This document shows, piece after piece, positions 5,436-12,069 of a stretch of DNA of 12,069 nucleotides (within the stretch, counting starts at the first letter, position 1; each line of letters opens with the position of its first letter). Origin of the DNA: CAYPOY01 sp964412395. Its GTDB lineage: Bacteria; Chloroflexota; Anaerolineae; B4-G1. The stretch is taken from assembly GCA_964412395.1 (NCBI GenBank), contig CAYPOY010000137.1:1-12069 (forward strand). The letters are read 5' to 3'. Both the position numbers and the translations under genes were made by a program. The notes under the pieces were generated by a model. It ran no database searches, had not been told where the DNA came from, and saw only the letters and a program-made list of their open reading frames with translations.

Positions 5436-6755
5436 ATGTCTGCAATTGTCGTGGTGGGTGCTCAGTGGGGTGATGAGGGAAAGGGGCGCGTGGTGGACTA
5501 CCTGGCACGCGAGGCCCAACTCGTCGCCCGTTTCAACGGCGGCGACAACGCTGGCCATACCGTAGTGGCCGAGGGACACACGCTTAAACTGCACCTGGTG
5601 CCTTCGGGTATTCTCCATCCGGACCTGATCTGCCTCATCGGCGCGGGGGTGGTGGTCAACCCGGAGCGGCTGGTGGCGGAGATGGACGAATTGGCGGCGC
5701 TCGGCGTAGACGTGGGGCCGTCGCGGCTAAAGATCAGCGCGGCTGCCCACACTATCCTGCCTACTCACCGTGCCCTTGACGGGGCACGGGACGCGGCCCG
5801 TGGCCGAGGGGCCATCGGGACGACACGGCGGGGTATCGGCCCTACCTACGCCGACAAGGCGGCCCGTGTCAATCTGCGTGCGGGTGACATGGCGAACTCT
5901 GAACAGTTTGCCGAGCGCGTGGCCGAGGCGGTTCAGGTTCACAACCGCCGCCTGCGGGAGCAATACAGCGCGGAGCCGCTCTCGCCGGAGCAGGCCGCGG
6001 CCGAGTACTGCGCTTATGCCCAGCGGCTAGCTCCACACCTGACCGATGGATCGGCCCTGGTGGGGGAGATGCTGGCGGCCGGAAAGACGGTGCTCTGCGA
6101 GGCGGCCCAGGGGCTGCTGCTGGACCTGGACCACGGTACCTATCCCTACGTCACCAGTTCCTCGACTGTGGCCGGTGGCGCGCTGACGGGGCTGGGCTTC
6201 GGACCCCGGCACGTCTCTCGCGTCATCGGCGTCGCTAAAGCCTACACCACCCGGGTAGGTGCGGGCCCGTTCCCGACCGAACTGCTGGACGAAGTCGGCG
6301 ACCGGATACGGGAGGTCGGCAGCGAGTACGGGACGACGACGGGGCGGCCGCGCCGCTGCGGCTGGCTCGACCTCGTTATCCTGCGCTATGCCGTTCGGAT
6401 CAACGGTCTGAATGGGTTGGCGCTGACCAAGCTGGACGTGTTGAGCGGGTTGGAGCGGCTAAAGATGGCGGTGGCCTACGAGCGAGATGGAGCTCGCCCT
6501 GAGTGTGGCCGAAGGGAGCGCACCGAGGTTTTCCCGGCCGAATTCGGCGTGGAGTCGCTGGCTCAGTGGAAACCGGTCTACGAGGAACTGCCTGGCTGGG
6601 CGGAGGATATCAGCGGTGTGCGCAGCCGTGATGAGCTGCCTCCTGCCGCACGTGAGTACGTGGCGCGGATCGAGGAACAGGTGGGCGTGCCGGTGACGTT
6701 CATCGGTGTAGGACCCGAGCGGGGGCAGACGATAACAATGAACAATGAACAATGA
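5436..6755 (+). CDS. purA: adenylosuccinate synthetase PurA
   Basis: Cytosolic enzyme joining IMP and aspartate with GTP to give adenylosuccinate, the first committed step from IMP to AMP. It has 439 residues, slightly above the family norm. Motifs are GQWGDEGKGRVVD-like AQWGDEGKGRVVDYLA (residues 9-24, P-loop with catalytic Asp13), FNGGDNAGHTV (33-43, catalytic His41), TTRRGIGPTYADKAAR, TTTGRPRRCGWLDL and LTKLDVLSGL. ATG 5436 is preceded by AAGGAGG (5422-5428) with a 7-base spacer. It appears monocistronic behind its own strong promoter. The last five residues, MNNEQ, and the TGA are encoded by a heptamer tandem repeat, so the C-terminus looks extended past the usual family end. Identification is firm. 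Confidence 0.97.
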   Translation: MSAIVVVGAQWGDEGKGRVVDYLAREAQLVARFNGGDNAGHTVVAEGHTLKLHLVPSGILHPDLICLIGAGVVVNPERLVAEMDELAALGVDVGPSRLKISAAAHTILPTHRALDGARDAARGRGAIGTTRRGIGPTYADKAARVNLRAGDMANSEQFAERVAEAVQVHNRRLREQYSAEPLSPEQAAAEYCAYAQRLAPHLTDGSALVGEMLAAGKTVLCEAAQGLLLDLDHGTYPYVTSSSTVAGGALTGLGFGPRHVSRVIGVAKAYTTRVGAGPFPTELLDEVGDRIREVGSEYGTTTGRPRRCGWLDLVILRYAVRINGLNGLALTKLDVLSGLERLKMAVAYERDGARPECGRRERTEVFPAEFGVESLAQWKPVYEELPGWAEDISGVRSRDELPPAAREYVARIEEQVGVPVTFIGVGPERGQTITMNNEQ

Positions 6756-6761
6756 ACAATG
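6734..6761. repeat. four perfect AACAATG heptamer repeats
   Basis: Four exact tandem copies of AACAATG fill 6734-6761. They overlap the 3' end of purA: because 7 is not a multiple of 3, reading through them gives ATG AAC AAT GAA CAA TGA, which supplies the purA stop at 6753-6755. The array lies between convergent genes. Confidence 0.9.
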
Positions 6762-6786
6762 ACTAACGAGCGCACACATAGCGGGT

Positions 6787-7938
6787 CTATCGGGTCAGTT
6801 CTCCGTTGGCAGTGGCCCACACGACCTCGGCCACGCGCCGGGCGGCATCAGGTTGGGCCAATGCCCGTGCCCGGGTGGCCATCTGGGCTAACCTCAGGGT
6901 GCCGGGGGCCAGGAGTTCGCACACCGCTGTCGTCACCTGGCCAGGCGTCGGTGCCCAGACCCCGGCACCGGCCTGCACAATGTAGTCCACGTTGGGCCGC
7001 TCCTGGCCCGGCAGTGCGCCGCTCAGCACCACCGGCAATCCCATCACCAGTGCCTCGCTGACGGTGCTGGGGCCAGCCTTAGTCACCAGCAGGTCCGCCG
7101 CCCGCATCCACTCGTGCATGTTGTGCACGAAGCCCTCCACACGCACCGGCAGGGGCCACGTCTCGGCAGCCAGCTTGGCCCGCAGCCGTTCGTTGTGCCC
7201 CGCGACCACCACCAACTGAGCCTGCACGCCGCTATTTGCCACCGCCCTGCTTATGCGACGCAACGGCCCCATGCCCTCCGCCCCGCTCACTAGGAGCACC
7301 ACCGGCAGGCCTGGCACCAGCCCCAGCCGCCGTCGCACGGCAAGGGGGTCTTCCTGTGCGGCCACGACGAAGTGTGGGCTCACCGGCAGCCCGGTCACCA
7401 GGACACGTTCGGCAGGCAGCCCACAGGCCAGGGCTCGCCAGCGGGCACCTTCAGTCGGCACAAGGCAGCGGGTGACCCCCGGCACGAACCAGAAGGAGTG
7501 GGCGCCGATCAGGTCGGTCACCAGGGTGATCAGGGATGTCTTGACCTCGGCCTCGGTCAGGGTTCGCAGGATTGGGTGATTGAAGAGGGGGTGGCAGCAA
7601 ACGATGACATCGGCCGGATGGTCACGGAGAAGCCGAAGCAAGGCTGCGCGCACCAATGGCCAGCAGCCCCTTACGAGCAGTGCGACCCGGCGTGGCTCGT
7701 CCAGCAGGCGATAGCCAGCGGCCCAGGGCCATCCTCTCAGCCGAACCATGTAGGGGTAGATATTGCCCAGGTGGTCGAGTGGCCAGGGCGCGTAATCGGC
7801 CAGGGCATCCACCAGTTCGATCTGGGCTTGCTCGCCGTAGAGGTCTTGCAGTGCCTGGGCCACTGCGTATGCTGAGCTGCGGTGTCCGCCGCCTGTGTCG
7901 GAGAATAGAAGAAGCAGCCGTCTAGTGCGCGGATCCAT
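6787..7938 (-). CDS. MGDG synthase/MurG-type glycosyltransferase
   Basis: GT-B glycosyltransferase of family GT28, 383 residues. The N-terminal acceptor domain opens with LLLLFSDTGGGHRSSA (residues 8-23), the hallmark of the monogalactosyldiacylglycerol synthase N-domain. The C-terminal donor domain has SGAEGMGPL (218-226), GFVHNMHEWMRAADLLVTKAG (269-289, quoted by position) and PGQERPN (310-316), matching nucleotide-sugar binding in UgtP/MurG. Relatives transfer glucose, galactose or GlcNAc from UDP-sugars to diacylglycerol or lipid acceptors at the inner membrane face, so glycolipid synthesis is the likely role. Sugar and acceptor cannot be read from the sequence. ATG 7938 lacks a good ribosome binding site but overlaps the end of the upstream DUF951 gene by 17 bases, suggesting coupled translation. 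Confidence 0.88.
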   Translation of the reverse strand: MDPRTRRLLLLFSDTGGGHRSSAYAVAQALQDLYGEQAQIELVDALADYAPWPLDHLGNIYPYMVRLRGWPWAAGYRLLDEPRRVALLVRGCWPLVRAALLRLLRDHPADVIVCCHPLFNHPILRTLTEAEVKTSLITLVTDLIGAHSFWFVPGVTRCLVPTEGARWRALACGLPAERVLVTGLPVSPHFVVAAQEDPLAVRRRLGLVPGLPVVLLVSGAEGMGPLRRISRAVANSGVQAQLVVVAGHNERLRAKLAAETWPLPVRVEGFVHNMHEWMRAADLLVTKAGPSTVSEALVMGLPVVLSGALPGQERPNVDYIVQAGAGVWAPTPGQVTTAVCELLAPGTLRLAQMATRARALAQPDAARRVAEVVWATANGELTR

Positions 7939-8137
7939 TCTCTGCTGTACTCAGTATCGCTTTCACCCGCCTCTCGAATTTGCTGCGTGTGAGCATCACG
8001 CGCCGGCCGCAGGTCAGGCAGCGCATGCCGATGTCGGCACCTGTCCGGGTCACCTCCCATTCGTATCCTCCGCAGGGGTGAGGCTTGCGCATGCGCACCC
8101 TGTCACCGACGTGTATCTCGAGTGGTACTTTACGCAA
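7922..8137 (-). CDS. DUF951 (YyzM-like) zinc-ribbon protein
   Basis: Small protein of 71 residues, in the normal range for DUF951. Recognisable motifs are VGDRVRMRKPHPCGGYEWEV, then GADIGMRCLTCGRRVMLTR (quoted in parts) and SKFERRVKAI. The CxxC pair with the earlier PHPCG cysteine suggests metal binding. Its molecular function is not known. The frame is open to 8326, but family homology begins only after the TTG at 8137, which has AAGGGGG eight bases upstream, so TTG is preferred. Its end overlaps the glycosyltransferase start by 17 bases. The C-terminal tail (STAENGSAH) lies in that overlap. Confidence 0.8.
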   Translation of the reverse strand: MRKVPLEIHVGDRVRMRKPHPCGGYEWEVTRTGADIGMRCLTCGRRVMLTRSKFERRVKAILSTAENGSAH

Positions 8138-8307
8138 TGAATAAACCCCCTTTATTCTGACGGCCTGCTTGTTGCTCAATTCTACCCTGACCTGCCCGCC
8201 TGTGCAAATCGGCCCGTTGCTCCCGCCCGATGTGGTCCAGGTGGGCGTGGGTGCTTGAGTGACGGCGAAACGATCGCCTCGTCTGTCGTAGGTTGGGGCG
8301 GTAATGG

Positions 8308-8316
8308 ATTCTAGCA
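8308..8316 (-). promoter_or_regulatory. possible extended -10 promoter for DUF951 unit
   Basis: On the minus strand TGC-TAGAAT is an extended -10 element (TAGAAT at 8313-8308, 4-5 of 6 to TATAAT, with upstream TG). No good -35 is seen. Transcripts would start near 8301 and carry a leader of about 160 bases before the TTG start. That leader contains a small hairpin (GGCGA/TCGCC at 8264-8278) and no recognised riboswitch. Confidence 0.4.
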
Positions 8317-8355
8317 GATTTTTCACATACCCTTTACGCTACATGAACAGGAGTG

Positions 8356-8364
8356 TGCTATGAT
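8356..8364 (+). promoter_or_regulatory. possible extended -10 promoter for pentapeptide genes
   Basis: TGC-TATGAT (TATGAT at 8359-8364, same hexamer as the purA -10) forms an extended -10 element 57 bp upstream of the first pentapeptide-repeat gene. A -35 is not convincing. It faces away from the similar minus-strand element at 8308-8316. Confidence 0.45.
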
Positions 8365-8420
8365 GGTAATATGACTCGGGTGGCTGTGAAGGATGACATA
8401 GCATAGAGTAGAGCAAGCAA

Positions 8421-8813
8421 GTGAACAGACGTGAGTTTATCAAACTGTACAGTGCAGGGAGGCGTGACTTCTCCAGGGCCAATCTGGAAGGGGCTGACCT
8501 GAGTGGAGCCAACCTGGTCGGGACCAACCTGAGCAGGGCCTTCCTGGCCGTGGCGGACATGCGCGAGGCCAAGCTAATTGGAGCCTTCTTGATCGGGGCC
8601 AACATGGTAGATGCCAACCTGAGCAGAGCCAACCTGCACAAGGCTTTACTGTTCGGGGCCAACCTGAGTGGGGCCAACCTGAGTGGGGCCAACCTGAGCG
8701 AGGCCAACCTGGTCGGAGCTAATCTAGAAGGTGCCTATGTGACCAAAGAACAACTCGCCCGGGCCAAGTCACTTCAATTTACGATTATGCCCGATGGCAC
8801 AAAACACGAATGA
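8421..8813 (+). CDS. pentapeptide-repeat protein 1
   Basis: 130 residues. After a short head (REFIKLYSAGRRDF), residues about 18-107 are some 18 uninterrupted pentapeptides of the A(D/N)LxG type, for example SGANL SGANL SEANL VGANL, which fold as a right-handed quadrilateral beta-helix. The tail EQLARAKSLQFTIMPDGTKHE is a common capping end in this family. No signal peptide or membrane segment is visible, so it is probably cytoplasmic. The GTG at 8421 is chosen because the paralogue downstream starts at the same place relative to the IKLY motif. The ribosome binding site is weak. Pentapeptide proteins include gyrase-protecting DNA mimics of the Qnr/MfpA kind, but most have no known role, and none can be assigned here. 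Confidence 0.85.
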   Translation: MNRREFIKLYSAGRRDFSRANLEGADLSGANLVGTNLSRAFLAVADMREAKLIGAFLIGANMVDANLSRANLHKALLFGANLSGANLSGANLSEANLVGANLEGAYVTKEQLARAKSLQFTIMPDGTKHE

Positions 8814-8858
8814 CTCGCTGGACGCGCCGATCCTGTGGCGGCAGTAAAGGGCGAGCAA

Positions 8859-9269
8859 GTGGATGGAAGACAGCTTATCAAACTATACAAAGCAGGGAAG
8901 CGTGACTTCTCCGGGGCCGACCTGGAGCGGGCTAACCTGCGTGAGGCCAATCTATGGTGGAGCGACCTGGATGAGGCCAACCTGTGTGGGGCCGACCTGT
9001 ATGAGGCCAACCTGCGTGGGGCTGACCTGGAACGGGCCAACCTGCATGAGGCCAACCTGTACGGGGCCGATCTGTACGGGGCCAGCCTGTACGGGGCCGA
9101 CCTTAGAGAGGCTGACTTGAGAAGGGTCAACTTGAGCGGAGGAGCCGACCTGGAAGGGGCCAACCTGAGCGGGGCCAACCTGGAAGGTGCAGTAGTGACC
9201 GGTGAACAACTCGCCCGGGCTGCGTCCCTCAAAGGCACAACCATGCCCGACGGCACAAAGCACGACTGA
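8859..9269 (+). CDS. pentapeptide-repeat protein 2
   Basis: 136-residue paralogue of the preceding gene, with the same head (QLIKLYKAGKRDFSGADL) and tail (EQLARAASLKGTTMPDGTKHD). The pentapeptides are richer in charged and tyrosine residues (YGADL, YEANL, READL). One unit, SGGADL, has six residues, a phase slip where GGA is doubled at 9138-9143. Start GTG 8859 aligns with that of the first paralogue and has AAAGGG upstream. The frame is open to a GTG at 8835, which has no ribosome binding site. It lies 45 bp after the first gene, so the pair likely share a transcript. Similar bases just after both stop codons show that the duplication included the 3' flank. Function is unknown. Confidence 0.83.
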   Translation: MDGRQLIKLYKAGKRDFSGADLERANLREANLWWSDLDEANLCGADLYEANLRGADLERANLHEANLYGADLYGASLYGADLREADLRRVNLSGGADLEGANLSGANLEGAVVTGEQLARAASLKGTTMPDGTKHD

Positions 9270-9291
9270 CCCATTGGACACGCTGGCCTGC

Positions 9292-9912
9292 TCATAATTT
9301 CACCACCCGTGGCTCGACGCGGCAGTGTTCAGCCTGGATAATCGCGACCACGTCGTCCACCGCCCGGTCCAATTCCCTGTCCCGGTTGACGACGATGTAG
9401 TCGAACTCGGGCAACCGCCTCATCTCCTCGCGGGCGGTGGCGATGCGCTTCTGGAGTTGCTCGGGCGAATCGCCTCCCCGTGCACACAGGCGCTGTTCCA
9501 GTTCCTCCTCTGAGGAAGCGGTCAGGAAGATCAACATGGCCTCTGGCACCAGGCTGCGGATGGTGGCTGCGCCCTGCACATCAATGCGCATAATGACGTC
9601 CTTACCAGAGACCAGCGCCTCGCGCACCTGCTGCTTGGAGATGCCTTTGTGCTGGCCGTAGACGATGGCGTGTTCCAGCAGTTCCCCCTCCCACTCCATC
9701 CGCAGGAAATCCTCGGTTGTGAAGAAGAAATAGTCCGCGCCGTGGACTTCACCTGGGCGCGGCGGGCGGTCGGTGGCGGTGACGACGAAGTGGAATGGAC
9801 AACCACGCTCCTTTAGGCACTGGAGCAGGGTGTCTTTCCCCACCCCCGCCGGGCCAGAGATGACGATCAACAGGGGGTGGACCTCGAAGTTGTACAGGTT
9901 ATGTTCCTCCAC
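9292..9912 (-). CDS. gmk: guanylate kinase
   Basis: Cytosolic ATP:GMP phosphotransferase making GDP for nucleotide pools. It has 206 residues, the normal family length. Motifs are LLIVISGPAGVGKDT (residues 14-28, P-loop), the GMP-binding TATDRPPRPGEVHGADYFFF (ends near 64), YGQHKGISKQQV, RIDVQGAATIRS and the lid around LCARGGDSPEQLQKR, then FDYIVVNRD. GTG 9912 is chosen over the upstream ATG at 9975: it has GGGAG six bases before it, and the extra 21 residues of the longer frame are merely translated octamer repeats. The gene is divergent from the FmdB-type gene and shares the repeat-filled intergenic region with it. It ends 22 bp from the convergent pentapeptide gene. Confidence 0.95.
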   Translation of the reverse strand: MEEHNLYNFEVHPLLIVISGPAGVGKDTLLQCLKERGCPFHFVVTATDRPPRPGEVHGADYFFFTTEDFLRMEWEGELLEHAIVYGQHKGISKQQVREALVSGKDVIMRIDVQGAATIRSLVPEAMLIFLTASSEEELEQRLCARGGDSPEQLQKRIATAREEMRRLPEFDYIVVNRDRELDRAVDDVVAIIQAEHCRVEPRVVKL

Positions 9913-9935
9913 AGGTTGCTCCCACTTGCGATATG

Positions 9936-10030
9936 GTGGTAAATTGGTATACTGGTAATTGATAGACTGGTACATCGGTAGACGGGTCTGCTGCCCGGTC
10001 TACCAGTTTCCCAATCTACCAATATACCAC
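9936..10030. repeat. inverted arrays of CCA-octamers around a hairpin
   Basis: On the minus strand of 9936-9980 the motif CCA or a variant recurs every 7-8 bases (CCGATGTA, CCAGTCTA, TCAATTA, CCAGTATA, CCAATTTA). On the plus strand of 9999-10030 the same motif recurs every 8 bases (CCAGTTTC, CCAATCTA, CCAATATA, CCACAACC). The two arrays face each other around a strong hairpin: GTAGACGGG (9978-9986), loop TCTGCTG, CCC-G-GTCTAC (9994-10003, one bulged G). The region is the whole divergent spacer between gmk and the FmdB-type gene, so both promoters must lie in or beside it. Confidence 0.8.
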
Positions 10031-10044
10031 AACCGGAGGGTTCC

Positions 10045-10440
10045 GTGCCGATCTACGAGTACCGTTGTCACGATTGCAGGCGTCGCGTCTCAATCTTCTG
10101 GCGCACCTTCTCCGAGGCCGAGGAGGGAGCGCCGGTTTGCCCCCGTTGCGGCGGAGCCAACCTCACTCGCCTGGTGTCCCGCGTTCGTGTCATCCGTTCC
10201 GAGGAGGGCCGGCTGGATGATCTAAGCGACTTTAGCGACCTTCCCGACCTCGACGAAAACGACCCCCGCAGCCTGGGGCGCTGGATGCGCAAGATGAGCG
10301 CTGAGGCGGGAGAGGACCTGGGGCCGGAGTTCGACGAAGTGGTGGGGCGGCTGGAGGCAGGCGAAAACCCGGAAGAGATCGAGAAATCCATGCCGGAACT
10401 GATGGGCGAGGGCGGCGGTGACTTTAATCTTGATACCTGA
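10045..10440 (+). CDS. FmdB-type zinc-ribbon protein
   Basis: 131 residues. The N-terminus MPIYEYRCHDCRRRVSIFWRT (quoted in part: PIYEYRC at 2-8) is the signature of the FmdB regulatory-protein/CxxC_CxxC zinc-ribbon family. Zinc ligands are Cys8, Cys11, Cys32 and Cys35. The rest is acidic and helical, with DLSDFSDLPDLDENDP in the middle, and is not conserved. The family was first seen near formamidase genes as a putative regulator, but most members have no proven function. GTG 10045 has GGAGGG (10035-10040) four bases upstream. The last residues (NLDT) and TGA run into the short-repeat block shared with tmk, which is convergent. Confidence 0.85.
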   Translation: MPIYEYRCHDCRRRVSIFWRTFSEAEEGAPVCPRCGGANLTRLVSRVRVIRSEEGRLDDLSDFSDLPDLDENDPRSLGRWMRKMSAEAGEDLGPEFDEVVGRLEAGENPEEIEKSMPELMGEGGGDFNLDT

Positions 10441-10464
10441 CACTCGATACTTGGTGCTCAATGT

Positions 10465-10492
10465 CTAGCATCTAGCATCCGGTATCCAGTCT
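10465..10492. repeat. heptamer repeats CTAGCAT at tmk 3' end
   Basis: CTAGCAT (10465-10471), CTAGCAT (10472-10478), CCGGTAT (10479-10485) and CCAGTCT (10486-10492) are four 7-bp units, the first two identical. On the minus strand they encode the last residues of thymidylate kinase (LDTGC) and its TAG stop (10474-10472). Similar text (GATAC) recurs leftward at 10433-10450 across the end of the FmdB-type gene. Confidence 0.7.
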
Positions 10493-11101
10493 TGCCTGTG
10501 CCAGCGCTCTGATTTCGGCTTGTACCTCCTCCACTGAGCGGGCGGCATTGATCACCACCCAGCGCTCCGGCTCCTGTTTGACCAGTTCCAGGTAGCCGGT
10601 CCGCACTCGCTGGTGGAACTCCAGTGCCTCTGCGTCCAGACGGTTCCATTCGTCCCCGCTCAACTGCCGGCGCTGCAAACCTTCCTGAGGCGCAATGTCC
10701 AGGTAGAGCGTCAGGTTGGGTGTGAGACCGCCGGTGGCGAAAGCAGTGATCGCCCGCAGTGTCTCCAGGTCGAGTCCCCGGCCATATCCCTGATAGGCCA
10801 GTGTGCTATCGGCGTAGCGGTCGCTGATGACGATCTTGCCGGTCGCCAGGGCTGGCCGGATGCGTTGAGCCACGTGCTGGGCGCGAGAGGCGGAGTAGAG
10901 CAGTATCTCGGTCCGGGCGTCCATAGCGGTGTTGTGCGAGTCGTGCAGCACTTTGCGGATCTGGTCGCCGATGTCGGTGCCGCCTGGCTCACGGGTCAAT
11001 ACTACCTCGTACCCATGCTCGCGCAACCACTCTGCCAGCAGGCGTGCCTGGGTGGTCTTGCCGCTGCCGTCGGGGCCTTCGAGGGTGATGAACATGCTCA
11101 C
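10472..11101 (-). CDS. tmk: thymidylate kinase
   Basis: Phosphorylates dTMP to dTDP with ATP in dTTP synthesis. It has 209 residues, the usual length. Motifs are MFITLEGPDGSGKTTQA (residues 3-19, P-loop 9-16), TREPGGTDIGDQIR (36-49, dTMP site), ASRAQHV (71-77), SDRYADSTLAYQGYGRGL (93-110, DRY motif) and LYLDIAP. The lid region after this is QRRQLSGDEWNRLD. Start GTG 11101 has GGGAG six bases upstream. The ATG two codons later is a close alternative. It begins three bases after the stop of the upstream R3H-domain gene, so the two form an operon. Its last codons and stop lie in heptamer repeats. Confidence 0.96.
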   Translation of the reverse strand: MSMFITLEGPDGSGKTTQARLLAEWLREHGYEVVLTREPGGTDIGDQIRKVLHDSHNTAMDARTEILLYSASRAQHVAQRIRPALATGKIVISDRYADSTLAYQGYGRGLDLETLRAITAFATGGLTPNLTLYLDIAPQEGLQRRQLSGDEWNRLDAEALEFHQRVRTGYLELVKQEPERWVVINAARSVEEVQAEIRALAQARLDTGC

Positions 11102-11104
11102 TTC

Positions 11105-12069
11105 TTACTCCCGATAGATACGCACCTGGCGGTGGGGTTCTTTTCCCCGTGACTCCGACGCCAGATTGGAAGCATGTGCCAGTTCGTGCTGGCGGCGGCG
11201 GACGTATGCGTTCTGGGGGGAGAGTTCCATCTCTGATACCCCCCCAAGCACTTGCCGGATGGCTTCCTCTGCCTCTCGGAGCGCCTGATCCAGCGGGGCG
11301 GAGGACCGGCTCTCCAGTTCGAAGATGTCGCTCAGGCAGGCCTCCATCTGGGCGACGGTGTTGGCCCGCAGGACGTAGATGGGCAGTCCCAGCCGCTCCG
11401 CGTCCACGACCAGGCGGGGCCGCTTACGGTAGAAGCCCTTGGTGGTGATCAGCACCTCGGCCTGTCCCAGGTCTTTTGCCAGGTAGACCGGCACGCGCAT
11501 ACGGCGGGTGGCCCGTTCCAGCCGGTTGCGGGCGATACCGTAGGGGAAGATCCGTACTGGCTCCAGTGCTTCCGGCACCGCAGGCGTGGGGATTGAAGGC
11601 GCAGCGCCAGGCCACCCGCTCTCCCGTTCTTCCAGGGATGACGGAGTGGCCTGTTCTATGTGGATCTCCCCGTTGGGATCTCGATAGCGCAGTTCCGCCT
11701 GCAGAGGTTGGCCGCGGAGCAGCCCGTCCACTGACTCTGCCACGCTGTGGTGGATGAGGAGCCGCTGTCGGTCCTGAATCTCGATCAGCACGTCGAAGGT
11801 GGGTGGTGCGCGCCGCTCCAGAATTGTCTTCTGGGTCTTCCGGCGGCGGGCCTCCTCGTCGGAGAGGGTCACGCTCTCGACGCCGCCCACCAGGTCGGAC
11901 AAGGTGGGATTCAGGAGAAGGTTGTCAAGTGTATTGCCGTGGGCGGTGGCGATCAACTGCACGCCTCGCTCTGCAATCGTGCGTGCTGCCTCTGCTTCCA
12001 GTTCCCGTCCGATCTCGTCAATGATGATGACCTCGGGATTGTGATTCTCCACTGCCTCGATCATCACCT
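11105..12069 (-). CDS. R3H-domain AAA-type ATPase, 5' end missing
   Basis: C-terminal part, at least 321 codons, of a protein cut by the right edge of the window. The first methionines in view are internal. It starts just before a Walker B-like PEVIIIDEIGRELEAEAART followed by VQLIATAHGNTLDNLLLNP, which matches the SpoIIIAA-like/Ycf45 ATPase group of cyanobacteria and Chloroflexota. The Walker A lies outside. The middle has a variable linker (about fragment residues 140-180), then a conserved block IFPYGIARNRLERATRRM. The C-terminal SPQNAYVRRRQHELAHASNL with SESRGKEPHRQVRIY is an R3H domain, which binds single-stranded nucleic acid. The role is unproven, likely nucleic-acid related. It is the upstream partner of tmk, with a 3-base gap. 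Confidence 0.85.
   Translation of the reverse strand, partial: VMIEAVENHNPEVIIIDEIGRELEAEAARTIAERGVQLIATAHGNTLDNLLLNPTLSDLVGGVESVTLSDEEARRRKTQKTILERRAPPTFDVLIEIQDRQRLLIHHSVAESVDGLLRGQPLQAELRYRDPNGEIHIEQATPSSLEERESGWPGAAPSIPTPAVPEALEPVRIFPYGIARNRLERATRRMRVPVYLAKDLGQAEVLITTKGFYRKRPRLVVDAERLGLPIYVLRANTVAQMEACLSDIFELESRSSAPLDQALREAEEAIRQVLGGVSEMELSPQNAYVRRRQHELAHASNLASESRGKEPHRQVRIYRE

Noticed and set aside
8138..8326. N-terminal extension of the DUF951 protein
   Set aside because: There is no homology before the TTG at 8137, and the likely -10 element lies inside the extension.
8339..9295. Long minus-strand frames full of LRLAP-like repeats opposite the pentapeptide genes
   Set aside because: They are complementary shadows of the repetitive pentapeptide codons, with no independent start signals.
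9913..9975. N-terminal extension of guanylate kinase to the ATG at 9975
   Set aside because: Its residues are translated octamer repeats. The GTG at 9912 has a proper ribosome binding site and gives normal family length.
9936..10030. CRISPR-like array
   Set aside because: Units are 7-8 bp without unique spacers of constant length and no cas genes are present.

Overview
The window looks like a GC-rich bacterial chromosome segment. Chloroflexota (Anaerolineae-like) is my best guess. This is inferred from gene content (a KaiC-like ATPase, a YyzM/DUF951 protein, an MGDG-synthase-type glycosyltransferase, an R3H-domain ATPase, aconitase X) and from short intergenic tandem repeats. No rRNA or tRNA is present, so the placement is tentative. 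Most genes are housekeeping genes in small transcription units.

Layout, left to right. (1) A C/G-only tract and a duplicated 25-bp element precede a forward cluster: KaiC-like ATPase, rsmI (16S rRNA 2'-O-methyltransferase), and the catalytic subunit of an aconitase X enzyme, whose TTG start overlaps the rsmI stop. (2) Convergent to these, on the minus strand, is a cofactor-independent phosphoglycerate mutase (iPGM) homologue whose sequence order is circularly permuted: the usual C-terminal half comes first and the usual N-terminal half second, in one 525-residue reading frame. (3) A forward stretch holds an arginine-rich membrane-anchored orphan ORF and the relic of a DDE transposase. (4) purA (adenylosuccinate synthetase) follows, behind a near-consensus sigma-70 promoter. 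(5) On the minus strand lie a DUF951 zinc-ribbon protein and an overlapping MGDG-synthase/MurG-type glycosyltransferase. (6) Two tandem paralogous pentapeptide-repeat genes run forward, divergent from DUF951. (7) gmk (guanylate kinase, minus) is divergent from an FmdB-type zinc-ribbon gene (plus). (8) tmk (thymidylate kinase) and an upstream R3H/AAA ATPase, cut by the window edge, form a minus-strand operon.

Three nucleotide genes (purA, gmk, tmk) lie close together but in separate units. Four intergenic regions carry 7- or 8-bp tandem repeats of different sequence. In two of them the repeats run into the ends of coding sequences and supply the last codons and the stops of purA and tmk.

The most striking item is the permuted iPGM. 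Its breakpoint falls in the loop after the canonical WDRVEKAY motif. All seven metal ligands and most substrate-binding residues can be aligned, but two otherwise conserved active-site loops are altered. I know of no description of such a permuted form, though I could not search for one.
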